Origin: Ricordea florida
Lineage: Eukaryota > Cnidaria > Anthozoa > Corallimorpharia > Ricordeidae
NCBI GenBank assembly: GCA_949710005.1
Contig: OX453274.1
Coordinates: 4,133,655 to 4,197,654 of the forward strand
Direction of reading: 5' to 3'
Length of the DNA: 64,000 nt
Shown here: one piece after another, positions 1 to 12,000 of the stretch
Layout of the letters: each line of letters opens with the position of its first letter
Numbering within the stretch: position 1 is the first letter of the stretch
Translations under genes and position numbers: made by a program
Notes under the pieces: model-generated
Seen by the model: only the letters and a program-made list of their open reading frames with translations
Database searches by the model: none
What the model was told of the DNA's origin: nothing

Positions 1-1105
1 TACAACAGCACGTGATCAGTGTATGACCAAATTAAAAATGGTGTCATCAATATATATAAAGGACTTTTGTATGGTCCCTCGGGAAACTAGTCAGCTTGGT
101 TTTCCCTCGAGCCCCATGAGGACTCTCAGGAAAATAAAATTACCTGTTTGTAACTCTTGGGACCATACATTAAGTGTATATAAGTATATACTAACTCAGC
201 AACCTTGGCATTTTGAGCAATCTGATTGGCTCAGTATCTCGGGATATTCAGCACTATTCACCTTCAACGGGGTGAATTGTGCCGCGGATTCTAAGAAATC
301 CTTGTGCAAGCGAGGTTTTGTCGATGAAAACGGCTGGCGTCAATTCTCATTTTGCAGCTGTCATTGGCTGTTTCCGAGAGATGTTACTGAAGTCGCTTCA
401 TTGGTATATACTAAAACATATTTAAAATCACTTCGATCTTGGTGAATAGTGGCTTAAGAAACATTTAACGTGTTGCTTCGCAGGTCTATCCTACCATATT
501 CATCTCGATTCCAGATTATAAGTGTTTAGGTATCAGTCAAAACTAGGAAACACTCAAAAAACCTAGGTACTGGTGTAAGTGCACACAATGTCATAGAGGA
601 AAACCAGGCCTACTGACAAAAATCAGAAGGTGGAGGGGGGGGGGGGGAAGGGGGAACTCGCAGCTTTTACAACTTACAGTATTACTTGCCAATAACAGAG
701 GACACGAGGAAAACATCACAAACAACGCTTTTGGCTGTGAAGGCTAAAGAAGTACGATTCCTGGCTAAAGTCGAATGAAATGAGGTTTCTAAAAGTCCCG
801 TTTTGGTTCATTACCTTATTTTCATTGCTTTCCGTTTTCGCTCTCTCGAATATTTCCGAAATTTGGAAATGCCACTGCTTGATTTTAATACTTGACCATA
901 CAATTCGTATTTGAGTTTGCAATTTGTTTTTATTCTAGCCACTGCCCAATTTACAAAGTTATTGCAATATAGATGTCTGAGTACTCGCAGTTCATATGCG
1001 TCTGTTGAATTATCGCTTCATCTTTTCCTTTCAACTTCACCTTTGTTAGGAGAAAAACGTTTTACGATAGATTTTTCTTGGCAAGCCAAGAAAGTATGTA
1101 CTTAC
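1..1105. other. Intronic sequence at the window edge
   Basis: This is the minus-strand intron downstream of the ZP exon that ends at 1106. I see no exon of the same gene here and no other gene. It holds a poly-G run near 637-648. The rest of the ZP domain must lie left of the window. Confidence 0.5.
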
Positions 1106-1459
1106 CGTCAGCCGTCAGAATTTCTTTACTCTTCGGGGAAAAGCTTCCCGCGTACAAAATGGCCTCTGCGGGATATTTGCACTTGAACGGGAAATCATGA
1201 TCGTACTCGCGGGATATCTTACTCACCGGCACCATCCCAGAGAGTTGGTTTGAATACGTTATTTTGTCTCCTTCGGTCACGTGTGTGGTTCCGCAGCCGT
1301 CCAGCGGCACAATAAAGTTTACGTGAGTAGCATTGGAGTCAACGGGCTTGCACTTGCTGTCTAACAGATGCATCGTGGTCGGGTCCAGGTGGGAATAAAA
1401 TGACTTTAAGACATCCACCTGTATATGGTGCGTAGTACACGTGATGGTCACGCCGTCAC
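1106..1459 (-). CDS. TSP1-ZP gene, exon 6: start of ZP domain
   Basis: The exon is 354 nt, phase 1 to 1, with donor GTAAGT. It encodes a Cys-bearing segment resembling the ZP-N half (CKPVDSNATHVNFIVPLDGC, then GDKITYSN and FPFKCKYP). The spacing of hydrophobic strands and Cys is ZP-like; the assignment rests on family recall. Confidence 0.75.
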
Positions 1460-4400
1460 CTTAGAAAGACAAAGACGTCACACCAATTTGTATAATGAAC
1501 TTTTGCTAAGCAGCGGAAGGTTTAAGGGAAATCCTGGTATATGGGAATAATTGGACCTTTTCAATCAAAGGAAAATGTCACGCCGTCACGATACAAGAGT
1601 GTGATCCGTACCAAGTTTTATATCTCGGTAAATCTTCAATAAGAACGTGTTCTTATACTAAAGTTAGCCATTCAATGTGAAATAGTTTGTTCAGTTTGTG
1701 CTAGTCAGTCATCTTGAGCACATACCATTGTAGGGGAATTTAACATGCTCAACGTTACTTAGATCTGAGATGAATATAAGCGATGTGCCACCCCCGACAC
1801 GAAAAACCGCTACTTCAGAATTACCCAAAAATGATGTGGAAACGTAAGCCCCATCTAATGCTGTTGCACCAGACCTCGGGATAGAAGTATAAAATAAGGC
1901 TATATTGAAGTTTTGTTTTTACGTGGAATGTTGAATATTTCACCCTAAAACTTAAGTAGTAGAGTCTCTTTAATACCCCAGCCTCTACATCGTTCCTGCA
2001 TCTCATTCCTCAAAGGTAAGAAACGATATGCCCTCTGCATATGCTTACTGTTAATTGCATTCTCTATTCTATGGTGAACTTTCTTACTTGGGCAAGACTC
2101 TGTGTTACACTCCTTAGTTTCTGTCGAGTGAGCCCCGCATTTTTTCCCACCATGCTGAGGGGGTGGATTGGTGCATGTTCTAGAACGGGTCGCAACGCCT
2201 CCACGGCACGATACAGAGCAGGCAGACCAAGCATTCCAGTTGCTCCAGCCACCTGGAACTGAATTGAATAAACATGAAAAAAACAAAAATGTTTTTTTTT
2301 ATCTTTTTGTTGGCGTGCTGTTGTGCAAAAGATCATATTCTTCATTGGCAACCCAGGAGTCGGTGCTACCATATATGAGCAAAATAAGTTTGTTGTCGCT
2401 GTAAAGGGTGTGGTTTCAAGCAGTTTAGTTTGAGATGGGATATAGAAATCCAATGATTTGGGTCTCATTTTTCAGGAACATTTGATCGAGTGGTCAGTGG
2501 CTGAGATCTTTTGTTCAAGACAACGAAAAACCCAGAATTGCCGCTCCAGAAAAAAAAATATTAAATAAATCAGCAAAGTAAAATCTACCCGCAACTAAGT
2601 TTGATAACAAAGAAAACTTTCATAGGTTGCTATCACTGGAAACGCTACTGGATACAGGGAAGGATTTTTAAAATTTAGTCTCGAGAAGGGTATCCAAAAT
2701 CAGCTTAATTATAAGTATTACAGACTACCGGTAAGTGTTTCAGAGTCCCCGCGGCATATCCCTACTTTAACCTTTGTTAAGTACAACACCTGGCGTTTCC
2801 CCAGGAATTGACTATCCAATAGTAAAAACTGAAACACTATCTTTAACGAGGACGTTGACTTTCAACGGCAACAGAATGCTATGGGTTTTACTTCATAACG
2901 TTTCCTTTCGACTGTTCATGAGTTACGTAGAATCGTCCTAAATTGCACTTGACTAAAAACTCAATGACAACAGTTTCCCCTTAAATTCTATATTTTTCTC
3001 TGCATTATTTAGATTTCAGTGTATGAAATGGTTACCTGGACAAGGCCCCGGCATACATTGCTTAGTCTTTTGAGAATTACCACTACATTTGGCACCGCCA
3101 AATTTTGGCGGGGGGCTGGTGCAGGATCGAGACCGCTGATTCGAGCCACTTCTACAAGTTACAGAACATCCCGTCCATGCGCCCCAATTACTCCAGCCAC
3201 CAGGTACTAAAAGACACAAAGAAAAGAAAACAAAGAACTGAACACAACAATAAACTGTTTCCTTGGATAAACCACTGACAATATTTTATTAGATGGAACA
3301 GCATCTGTGCACCAAACAACGCAGTGTGACCATTGTTAGAAATGGTACTGAACAGTACTGTACTGTGGTACTGTTTGTTTTTCTATACAATGTGGTTCTA
3401 ACTTTTTCATGTGTTGATGAAACCATGCAGTGTGAAATTTCTTTGGAAAGCCACTGAAGAGAGCCATACCTTCGAACTGTCTTTATGGAACCGTAGTGCA
3501 CTTTTTGTTTTACAATCCCAGTAAAAGTTCAGTATTTGTCCGATTGCAATTTCAAATATTTGTTACCATAAGGTTGACTTACTCGCACAAGATCCTTGGT
3601 TGCATACTTTGGTTTCTGCATTCGAACCAACACATTTAGCACCGCCAAACATCGGACGAGGTTTTGTACAACTGCGAGTACGAGACGTGAAGCCTATTCC
3701 GCATGTCACTGAACACAGCCGAAAACTACCCCATCCACTCCATCCGCCGGGTACTGAGGAGAACGATAATCATTACACCACGAGTTACAACTCTATTTTA
3801 CTCGAATTTTGAAACTGTATATACGGCGTGATAATTGAAGTGCTTCAAATATCTACAAAACATTACTTTACTGTTGCAGTATTTGTTTCCAAGACAGTGT
3901 GGAGTGTGACCATTCGTTGGAAAGCTACTGAACAGTACTGTGCTGTTGTACTGTTTGGTTTACTATACAGTGTGGTTCTAAGTTTTTCATCTGTGGATCA
4001 AACCATGCAGTGTGACCATTCTTTGGAAAGCTACTGAACAGTACTGTACTGTGGTACTGTTTGTTGTACTATACAAGGTTGTTCTAAGTTTTTCATCTGT
4101 GGATCAAACCATGCAGTGTGACTACTCTTTGTAAAGCTACTGAACAGTACTGTACTGTGATACTGTTTATTGTACTATACAAGGTGGTTCTAACTTTTTC
4201 ATTTGTGGATGAAACCATGCAGTGTGACCATTCGTTAGAAAGCTACTGACTAACTTTGTCATCTGAGGATGTTTCCTTGCCATGTGATTATTCCTTGTTA
4301 GTGTTGCTATCACTAGACATTATGAATCCTATCAACACATCCATATATTACCGTTGAACGGATTTTCAGATTGCGTTAAAGGGGATATTTGCTGTGCCCG

Positions 4401-6214
4401 GGTTAAACGCAAAGTTAAAAAAAAATAGATTGGCGTACCTGGACAATTACCAAGGTTACAATTGGCGGTTATTGTAGAGGATCCTTGACAACGGCCTTGT
4501 TGGCAAAGTCGACTCATTCTCTTGTCTCCCGCACCGCAAGTAGCTGAGCATTCAGACCAGGCTGACCATTGACCCCATATCGGGTTCACTAGAGATATAG
4601 AATTAAAGAGACCATCGATAATTTATTTAAAAAGAAATGGTTTATTGACCTTCCATATAAATCGATGCTGAATGACAAATGGGTAATCGATGACCAGAAC
4701 AGTTGGTAGCTTATCTATTAGTCGTGCATTATCTATTGATTATCCATGTGTTCGTAATTGATGGAAGTTTAGAAATGCAGCACATCTTGTACAACTTCCT
4801 TGAAATTTCATTTTTCTGACTTTCTGTAATAAGAATTGACATCACTGGTTGGCGACTGTAATCGGCAAAGTGGAATTGAAGATGCAAGATGTTTCTTTGA
4901 AAGTTTGAGACTAATCGATTATCGATCGATTACAGTTTGAATATCGGATACAATTTATGACTAAGTGATTGATCGTCGATTACCTATTAATTAGTCATGG
5001 ATTTCATTCATGTCGTTTATATTATAGATTTTTTTTACGTGTGGAATATGCTAAAGCGCACATTACAAGGAATGAACAAGTAATCTATTTTGCAAGTGAA
5101 TTTTATCGTTTTTAATTCCCACTGAGCGTTACCCTTTGTACAAAGAAGAACCCTAAAGGACAAAGAAAATTGGTTGTCGTATCTCTGACCTTCCGACTAT
5201 TAGTTCGGATGACCTACCACTGAGCTATACTAGGAGACTCGTGGCAAAGGCGCACGGCCACTTTTTTGCCGGGGGGGGGGGAAGGTGAACAATTTGCCCA
5301 AATTTTTACGAAACAGTCGAAAGGAAACGAGGGTCATGATGCACGAACACAGCCCTACATATGAAGTGAAAATATTCTTTCTTTTTCTTTCTCAAGCATC
5401 TCAGCGGGCCGGAATCCCAAATCCTCGAATCTGATTGGCTAATCGCGCGCTCGTAACCGGTCCAGCTTTTTACGATACGGACCACGGTCCGGATTTTTAT
5501 CCGCACTATTCACTATTCGGCCGTACCCAAGACCTCGGGCACGGTTTTTTCCCATACGGACCGACCTAGACCGGTAAATAACACATATATATGAAACTAT
5601 CCTATGAGAACAAAAAACACGTTGAAAGAAATAGAAAATGTCTCTCTTCAAAAAATACACACACAACGTCTTTAAAAATTGGCTTTAACCAAATTTCTCT
5701 TTAAGTTGCACACATTTTGGGGGAGCCACAGTCCCCCCCGGCCAGCACAGTCACCTACGACTCGTGGGAGCAAGGCCATTAAATTAGATTCATCAGACAT
5801 ACACCCTGCATACTGCTAGAACTCGAATGTCAAAGGGAAAGGGTTATGACAAATTGTTTCCCCCTTGTCCGATAATTGTTAGGTTCTGAGTGGCTCACCT
5901 GTACCGCAGCAAGGTCCGGAAAATCCTTTTCGACATTGACAGGAACTTCCTTGTGGAGTTCCGCCGTTTTCACAGTTGGGAGGGCATGTTCGTGTGACGC
6001 GCGGTGAATGTCGGCCTCTGCATATAGATGAACAAAATTTTGATTTCCCCCTAACAAGACGAGAGCGTTCTTGTGCCTGAGCCTTTCCACAAGGCTGTGT
6101 GCATGAAGACCACTTAGACCAAGGTCCAATGTTGCAATGCCCGATACAGAAAAAGCCTCCAACGGAGGGCAATAGGAGGAGAAACATAGAAACGCTCAGG
6201 TAAATCGGCGCCAT
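1106..6214 (-). CDS. Secreted TSP1-repeat / ZP-domain protein, 5' part of gene (six coding exons)
   Basis: Joined on the minus strand: 6214-5899, 4588-4439, 3753-3583, 3206-3036, 2258-2088, 1459-1106, continuing off the left edge. Every boundary has AG/GT sites and every intron is phase 1. The protein begins with a hydrophobic signal peptide (about residues 1-20). It then has a degenerate TSP1 plus EGF-like module, four TSP1 repeats with WSxW and CSxTC/CSVxC cores, and the start of a ZP domain. TSP1/ZP proteins are extracellular or membrane-tethered matrix or receptor proteins that polymerise through ZP. No specific orthologue is recognised. Symmetric phase-1 exons of 171, 171, 171 and 150 nt fit exon shuffling or duplication. 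Confidence 0.85.
2088..2258 (-). CDS. TSP1-ZP gene, exon 5: TSP1 repeat
   Basis: This 171-nt exon starts with PGGWSNWNAWSACSVSCRGG and has six Cys in TSP1 spacing, ending in NTESCP. Acceptor TTCAG and donor GTAAGA flank it. Confidence 0.85.
3036..3206 (-). CDS. TSP1-ZP gene, exon 4: TSP1 repeat
   Basis: This 171-nt exon encodes PGGWSNWGAWTGCSVTC through QCMPGPCP. It is close in length and sequence to exons 3 and 5, so the three probably arose by duplication. Confidence 0.85.
3325..3445. repeat. 107-bp repeat family, diverged copy in intron
   Basis: It shares the phrases ACAGTACTGTACTGTGGTAC, TGTGGTTCTAACTTTTTCAT and AAACCATGCAGTGTGA with the array at 3885-4255. Confidence 0.6.
3583..3753 (-). 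CDS. TSP1-ZP gene, exon 3: TSP1 repeat
   Basis: This 171-nt exon encodes PGGWSGWGSFRLCSVTCGIG through VCNQGSC. Several open frames on the opposite strand here are shadows. Confidence 0.85.
3885..4255. repeat. 107-bp tandem repeat array, about 3.5 copies
   Basis: Successive units of roughly 107 bp start at CAGTGTGACCATTCTTTGG-like boundaries (about 3902, 4009, 4115, 4220). Each carries a central ACAGTACTGTACTGT self-complementary stretch. It lies in an intron of the TSP1-ZP gene. Related single copies occur at 3325, 6400, 7185 and 8805. Confidence 0.75.
4439..4588 (-). CDS. TSP1-ZP gene, exon 2: TSP1 repeat
   Basis: This 150-nt phase-1 exon encodes IWGQWSAWSECSATCGAG through CNLGNCP, a canonical short TSP1 repeat with the WSAW core. 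Confidence 0.85.
5899..6214 (-). CDS. TSP1-ZP gene, exon 1: signal peptide, TSP1-like and EGF-like module
   Basis: The start ATG at 6214 is followed by a leucine-rich signal peptide of about 20 residues. WSKWSSCTQPCGK is a TSP1-like core, and CENGGTPQGSSCQCRKGFSG is EGF-like. The donor is CAG|GTGAGC in phase 1. Confidence 0.8.
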
Positions 6215-6399
6215 TTTGGTTCAGCCTGTGATCCTGCGAATGAAATAAAGAATGAACGGTTGAGGTTCTGTTTATGTGAGGCGAGTCAGTGGCCGGCTTT
6301 ACAGAGATACAGGTGCAGCGCATATCAAAGCGCTGTTCAGAAGCGATTCAAGCGTATTTTCTACTACCTTGTTTCATAAACAACTTAAAAACTTAGATT

Positions 6400-6500
6400 C
6401 ACACTGCATAGTAAAACAAACAGTACCACAGTACAGCACTGTTCAGTAGCTTTACAAAGAATGGTCACACTGCATGGTTTGATCCACAGATGAAAAAGAT
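6400..6500. repeat. 107-bp repeat, single inverted copy
   Basis: This is the reverse complement of the 3885-4255 unit, with the phrases AACAGTACCACAGTACAGCA and TCACACTGCATGGTTTGATC. Confidence 0.65.
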
Positions 6501-7184
6501 ACAGTCACGCAGTATATTTTGACAAAAAGAACCACGGTACGGTTTATTTGCTTGGCCAAAGGTTGCCGATACTGCGACATTGCGTGCTTTTACCTCCCAA
6601 ATCATAAGGCCTCTTTACGTTGGACAACCAAAATGAAGAACAATCAATGACCGAATATATAGCAACGTGGAAACACAACATGCTTTCGTCCACACCACAA
6701 TTTATACTCAACGCTCTAGCCTGTTTTACAACTATAACATACGACGAAAATTCTTTACAGAAAAAGGCATCAAAACCGAGCTATAAATCTTACCTCCGGA
6801 ACGTAGAAATGATAAGATCTTCGAAGCCAAAGATGACTAGGGCACTCAACGGAGACCAGCTCCTACGTGCACCGAGATGCGTAAAGGATTTGGGTGGCAC
6901 CGTCTTATTTAAAACGTTACGAAGGAATTTCGCGAAGCGCTTTACACCATGAGAAATTAGTGCACTGCGTGGAATTCAACACTTTAGCTTTGATAATTAA
7001 CAACGTTCCATCTAAGCACGAAAGATTACAAATTAATATAGGTAAAAAAAAAAAACCTGAGGAATCAGTAAAATAGCAATATTCTTCTATATTTTGGTTG
7101 GTATGCGTGCCTTGATTGGTTAGTTTAGCACGCTTCATTTTCTTGCGTGGTCCCGCTTCGCCTGCAAAGTTGACACCACACCAC

Positions 7185-7285
7185 CCATCATAGTACTGTT
7201 GAGTCGCCTCATAAAGAATGGTCGTACTGCATGAGGGTTTGATACACAGATGGAAAAGTAAGAACCACACTGTTCTAAGGTTCTG
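7185..7285. repeat. 107-bp repeat, degenerate inverted copy
   Basis: It contains AAAGAATGGTCGTACTGCAT and TTTGATACACAGATGGAAAA, matching the reverse complement of the intronic unit with substitutions. Confidence 0.5.
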
Positions 7286-8437
7286 ACATACATTAGCCGA
7301 GATTGAAAAAACTATGACCATTTTAACTAGGAAAAGCAAAGTTAAATCTTGCAAAGGTTTACAGTAAAGGGCAAAATTCACCTTATTCTTGGATTCAGGG
7401 TTGTAGCTAGGGGGGGGGGGGGGCGTGTCCCCCTTTGTGAGATAATTGTTTTATGTCCCTAGAATTCAGATGGCGAAAACACGCGAATCCGACGAATCAA
7501 CATGCAAATGTATTTTCTCGCGTTAAGGAATGCACGTTGCTTCAGTGCTTTGCATACGGATGTGTTGGTATTTGTCGTGTGAGTTATTTTGACAGCGTGC
7601 GTGATTATTTTTTATCAGGTATATAAGGTGTTCTTTGCATATTTAAGGTCACTTAACGGCATCTCTCGCTACCGTTTTGTAAATTTTCTTGTATTTGTTG
7701 TCTTTTTTGGTTATTATATGTAATCTTTTTGAAGGGTTATTACCAGATTGTACATAATTGACATTATTGTTAGCTTACGTCTTCGTTAGCTGTAGTTTGT
7801 AGTATATTTATTCATGTATTTTTGCCCGTGTTCTAGCTATCAATAAACGAGATGCCTATTCCTGATTCTTGTCTGCGTTTCATGGTTTCTAGAGTGAAAA
7901 TGATTTGTTCTCGTTTCACTGCAGAGTGATTGGAGAAAAATAAACCTTTTCCAGTGCTAGATAGTTACATTTAGTAAAAAACGGCGTGGATGTCAACATA
8001 CCAATCTTTTAAGAACCCTGGGTGTGACACAGTGTGACCCCCCCCCCCCACCCTACCCCTTTGAAAAATTCTAGCTGCGCCCCCGGACTGGAAAAATTCA
8101 TCACAATTTATAATATAGCTACGTTCTTACGCGCGCTCTGATTGGTCAAAAACCCATGTTTTATCAGAGTATAAAACATAGAAAAAGCGTGTTTTATTGT
8201 TTTTGGCCACATTACCTCTACTCGACAATTCTGTAAGAGACGGCAAAAAACATTTTCTTTGAAGAAATTCATGATGGAGTTCTGTGCGAAGCAGCAGAAA
8301 GTTTTGAAGCCGAGAATAATGAAACAAATAAAAAAGAAGCGAAAACAGTCGAGAAGTTGGTATTAAATGGCGTCAGTTTGTCGATCTGTGCTTTGTTGTT
8401 TCTACTCGCGGCATGTAAAATCTATATCATAAAGCGA

Positions 8438-8587
8438 ATAAAAAAGCCTAAGCCGTGTACAGTGTATTACACTGTGATTAAAACACTCCGGGCATTTGAG
8501 AACACTCGAGAAATGTGTTTCACTCGTGTTCTAAAATGCCCGTCGTGTTTTATAACAGTGCAATACACGGCTTAGGCTTCTTTATTT
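8438..8587. mobile_element. Palindromic MITE, about 150 bp
   Basis: Imperfect arms of about 65 bp begin AATAAAAAAGCCTAAGCCGT and return as ACGGCTTAGGCTTCTTTATT. The element is nearly all stem, typical of a foldback non-autonomous transposon. No transposase is present. Confidence 0.7.
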
Positions 8588-8804
8588 GTTAAATTAATAA
8601 AACAAATATTTGACTCGCAATGGTATTCACGTCAACTAAGATGCTCATTATGTTTTAATTCCAAAATTATTCATTCCATCGCAATCAACGAACACTTCAA
8701 TCAGTGGAAACAAAAAGAGGAATTTATGATTTGACCGTCACAGGCAATGCCATTTTCAAAGGAATGCGATTCTCACCTGAAAGAATTGTCATACTTTTCC
8801 TCCT

Positions 8805-8862
8805 TTGCCTTACTACAGTGTGGTTCCCACATTCCAAAAGTGGATCAAACCATGCAGTGTGA
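8805..8862. repeat. 107-bp repeat, truncated copy
   Basis: It contains CAGTGTGGTTCCCACATTCC and GGATCAAACCATGCAGTGTG, about half of the unit. Confidence 0.5.
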
Positions 8863-8880
8863 TCATAATAATAATAATCA

Positions 8881-9026
8881 TGTTATGACATTAATTGATC
8901 ATCGCAGTTATGTACACAACTTAAGCAGCTGTGAAATTAAAGTCTGAAAAAAACTCGGGCCTGAATTAATTTCACAGCTGCTTAAGTTGTGAACATAACT
9001 GCGATGATCAATTAATGTCATAACAT
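8881..9026. mobile_element. Palindromic MITE, 146 bp
   Basis: Near-perfect arms of about 59 bp (TGTTATGACATTAATTGATC returning as GATCAATTAATGTCATAACA) flank a short spacer. It abuts the 107-bp repeat copy at 8805-8862. Confidence 0.75.
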
Positions 9027-9181
9027 ATTACGTATGTACTTAATTGACTTTCCCCAAAGATGCTGTTCAAAGACAATAAAAGTCCTTTGACCACTGGCAG
9101 TCTTGAAAAGCGGAATATTGAACATCTGTGAACTTCCTCGCTTTATAAACTGTCGGAGAGGAAAGGTAAGATAAGGGAGCA

Positions 9182-9440
9182 GGGTTGGCGCAGTGGTGAG
9201 AGCGCGTGCCTTCCACCAATGTGTCCCGGGTTCGATTCCCGGCCCCGGCGTCATATGTGGACTGAGTTTGTTGGTTTTCCACTCCGAGAGGTTTTTCTCC
9301 GGGTACTCCGGTTTTCCCTTCTCCACAAAAACCAACATTTGATTTGATTTGGTTTGATTTGTGCGTTACAGTGTCCCCAATTAGTACGTCAGTGCTAGAT
9401 ACAGTTGACACTCAAATAAAGTTCATTATTATTATTATTA
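9182..9440 (+). mobile_element. tRNA-derived SINE
   Basis: The head has Pol III box A-like TTGGCGCAGTGGTGAGAGCG and box B GGTTCGATTCC. A body follows with TTTTCCACTCCGAGAGGTTT, and the tail is (ATT)n. It does not fold as a functional tRNA. Confidence 0.75.
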
Positions 9441-9504
9441 CCCTGGTACACGGAATGTTACGCATTTTAATGCCATGACAATGCTCCTGAAGTATAACTG
9501 AATT

Positions 9505-9600
9505 GCTAATGTAGCCATTGAAGCTCTTTTAGGACTGGTGTGATGTGATCATATTTGCGCGCTCCAGTTACAATTCCAGCAGCAAAATTCTGAATACTTT
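9505..9600 (-). mobile_element. LINE 3'-end fragment (CR1/L2-like)
   Basis: The minus strand reads NFAAGIVTGARKYDHITPVL and then KELQWLH, a phrase common in the C-terminal region of CR1/L2-type reverse transcriptase proteins (family recall). It is truncated on both sides. Confidence 0.6.
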
Positions 9601-9879
9601 GCAGTTTACTCACATTACGCTTCGATGTCTTCGCCTATACGTTCAAAAATAAAAAAACTTACTAAAAAGCTAAAACGTTTTTAATGGTTAGCAGAGTGTG
9701 TTTGTCAAGAACGTGCTTTGTGCGGCTTATTTGACTAAAAGACAAGGCATGCAGGAGGAGGCAGGTTTGGTAATGTGTTCGCCATAGATCAAGTAAAAGT
9801 GTCTAAAAGCACCCCAAGGTTTTCCAATAAAGGTGAGACGAGGGGTGACCAATCTGGAATGCATGCTGCCAAACACCAT

Positions 9880-10082
9880 GGCCGGGTTGTTCGAAGCAGG
9901 GTTAAGGTAACCGAGGGTTAGTGCGAAATTTAATTGCTGATATGAGAGCTTAATAAAGCACATTCAGTATAATTCTTTTCGAATACAATTTAATGAAAAC
10001 GCTTTTCAACAAGAGGAAAAAAAAAAACTGTGTTAAAATTTAACCCTGGGTTAGCGCTAATCGGCCTTCGAACAACCGGCCC
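9880..10082. mobile_element. MITE with inverted ends
   Basis: The ends GGCCGGGTTGTTCGAA and TTCGAACAACCGGCC are inverted repeats, followed inward by imperfectly matching GGGTTA-rich arms. Confidence 0.55.
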
Positions 10083-10224
10083 CATCAGTTTAGTTTTCGG
10101 CTTGGGTTTAACAATAAAAGATTGCTGGAACACCATTGACCTGTTCTATGTAAGGCATCTCTTTAGTCCGCAAAGGCTTCCAAACTATCTTTCATTTTGA
10201 AGGAGATAACTGGCTTAGTGCTGT

Positions 10225-10581
10225 CTACATATCTCTGAAAGCCGCATTTCTGTGGTGCTGAAGGAAGATTATTGGTGTGTATGCTAAATAAAAGTGGTCC
10301 AAGTACCCTCCGGTCATGATAGACAAGGGCTCGGACAGTGCTGAATGGATTCGTACCACTTGTCGTCTTTCGTTAAGGTGGCTACAAAACCACAAGATAA
10401 CTGAGTTAGAGGCGCCTGCATCTTGCAATTTCAAGATCAGGGTTTCATGGTTGACGCTGTCAAAGGTCTTGCTCATGTCAAAAAACACTGCCGAAGTCAA
10501 CGTCTTTATGTCTATCGTTTCTAAGAATCGTGTCAGTTGTTTTTTTCTCAAACTCGTTAATAATGCATGAGGGAAAGACAA
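10225..10581 (-). pseudogene. Non-LTR reverse transcriptase fragment
   Basis: The frame contains FFDMSKTFDSVNHETLILKL, the RT segment around the first catalytic Asp, then WFCSHLNERRQVVRI. It is about 118 codons and lacks the YADD region, so it is a dead LINE piece. Its order relative to the 11456-12000 fragment shows the two are not one intact copy. Confidence 0.7.
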
Positions 10582-10622
10582 AGGAAATCAGGCACTGTGA
10601 CGTGTTTGGATATCTGATGAAA

Positions 10623-10679
10623 CACGGCTCGTTTTTGCATCGTTAATTTCAGAAATTAACGATGCAAAAACGAGCCGTG
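10623..10679. repeat. Perfect 28-bp palindrome
   Basis: Arms 10623-10650 and 10652-10679 are exact reverse complements with a single A between them. The DNA would extrude a 28-bp hairpin. Confidence 0.9.
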
Positions 10680-11180
10680 ACTCTAAGTAATTTTGTCTGA
10701 GAAGCTACAGCAGCAGACACTCGATACATGTGCTTCATCACAAATCAGCCTGAAGTTCGCTAAAAATACTCCGTTGCGTATTTTCAGTTCTCTTCTTGGT
10801 GTTTGATATGTGATGAAATACTCGATCTCGTGTTTGATATATTACATGACAGATGTTTCCGTCGAATGCCATTTCTTGTTACCAATTTGAGTTTTTGTTA
10901 GCTCTGGACAGCATTAAGTATTTCCCACTTCTCCTCGTGTTGTGGATAGTTAAAAACCTTAAAAAAATCCTTAAAAAACATTGGAGGCGATCCCTTTAAG
11001 CAATTGAAGGTTAGATAAATAGTATGCATATAACGCCTCATAATCAAGGAAAACCACCGAGTCTTTGGTCTTCAAAACAATCTTTGCCGCCCTTCTATGT
11101 GCACGATCCAACCGATCACTTTCTATTTTCCCAATGCTGCTCCATGTAACATCTCAATAATCCATAAATGGAAGAACAAC

Positions 11181-11496
11181 ACGGCCGGACCAACACTCAG
11201 GGTCTTTAAACAACTGAGGAGAAAGTTCTCCCTTTGTAATGTCATCTGTAAATGGTTAGACTTTCTAGTCTTCTCGGATAAGGACGATAAACCGTAGGTC
11301 CCGTCTTACAACATTTGTCCGTAATAACCTCGTGGGACGTTAAAGAACCCACACACCGTTTGTGAAGAGCAGGTGACGTAGATCCCGGTGTTATGGTCTG
11401 GCCTTTGTGTGTGTACTGGGCCAACAGTAATTGGCTGTATGCTGTTGTGGTTGCCCTACCAAAGACTTGGCGAAGCTAAATAAATAAATAAAACAA
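11181..11496 (+). mobile_element. SINE body, 5'-truncated (same family as 49487)
   Basis: It shares ATGTCATCTGTAAATGGTTA, GGATAAGGACGATAAACCGT and TGGGACGTTAAAGAACCCAC with the SINE at 49487-49960 but lacks the tRNA head. It ends in an AAATAAATAAATAAAA tail. Confidence 0.7.
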
Positions 11497-12000
11497 GAGA
11501 CTGACAAACATTATTCGCCGAGTCAACAGTTAGATTGTTTCTTATTCTTCCGAGGACACCGATTCTTTTGGAAATCTCAGCCAGTAGCTCATCCACGTGT
11601 TCTTTTTTTAAATCAAGATTTGCATCTATTAGCAAATCAAGGTATTTATAATGGCACGCTTGATCAATCGGTTTCTCCCCGTGGAATAAGCTAAATGGCC
11701 CGGCTGCTGAAGCAGCCGAAGCGATTGTTGAATGCCGAAAACAACGTAGTCGGTCTTCACAGGAAAAATGCATAGTTTATTTATGAAAAGTCCAGGACTG
11801 CAACTGTTTCAGGTCTTTGTTCAAAACAGTACTTATTTTCCCGATGTTTGAGTCAGCGTAGAAAAGGACACCATCGTCCACATTAAGTAGGATCTGTGAC
11901 TGAAGCAGACAGTTCGGCAAGTCATTAATACAAATCTTAAACAAGATGGGACCAAGTATGGACCCCAGTCCATACTTGTTCTGTTGTTATTTGCCAATTC
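11456..12000 (-). pseudogene. Non-LTR retrotransposon remnant (RT region)
   Basis: The upstream part reads GPILFKICINDLPN and NVDDGVLFYAD, a decayed FADD-type catalytic box. After a stop it continues YKYLDLLIDANLDLKKEHVD, typical of CR1/L2-like LINEs downstream of the RT. Stops and frame breaks make it non-functional. Confidence 0.65.

Noticed and set aside
6620..6952. 110-codon plus-strand frame
   Set aside because: No domain, no splice context, no repeat of a known family; probably chance.
9182..9260. tRNA gene
   Set aside because: Box A and box B are present but the acceptor stem does not pair and a SINE body with an (ATT)n tail follows.
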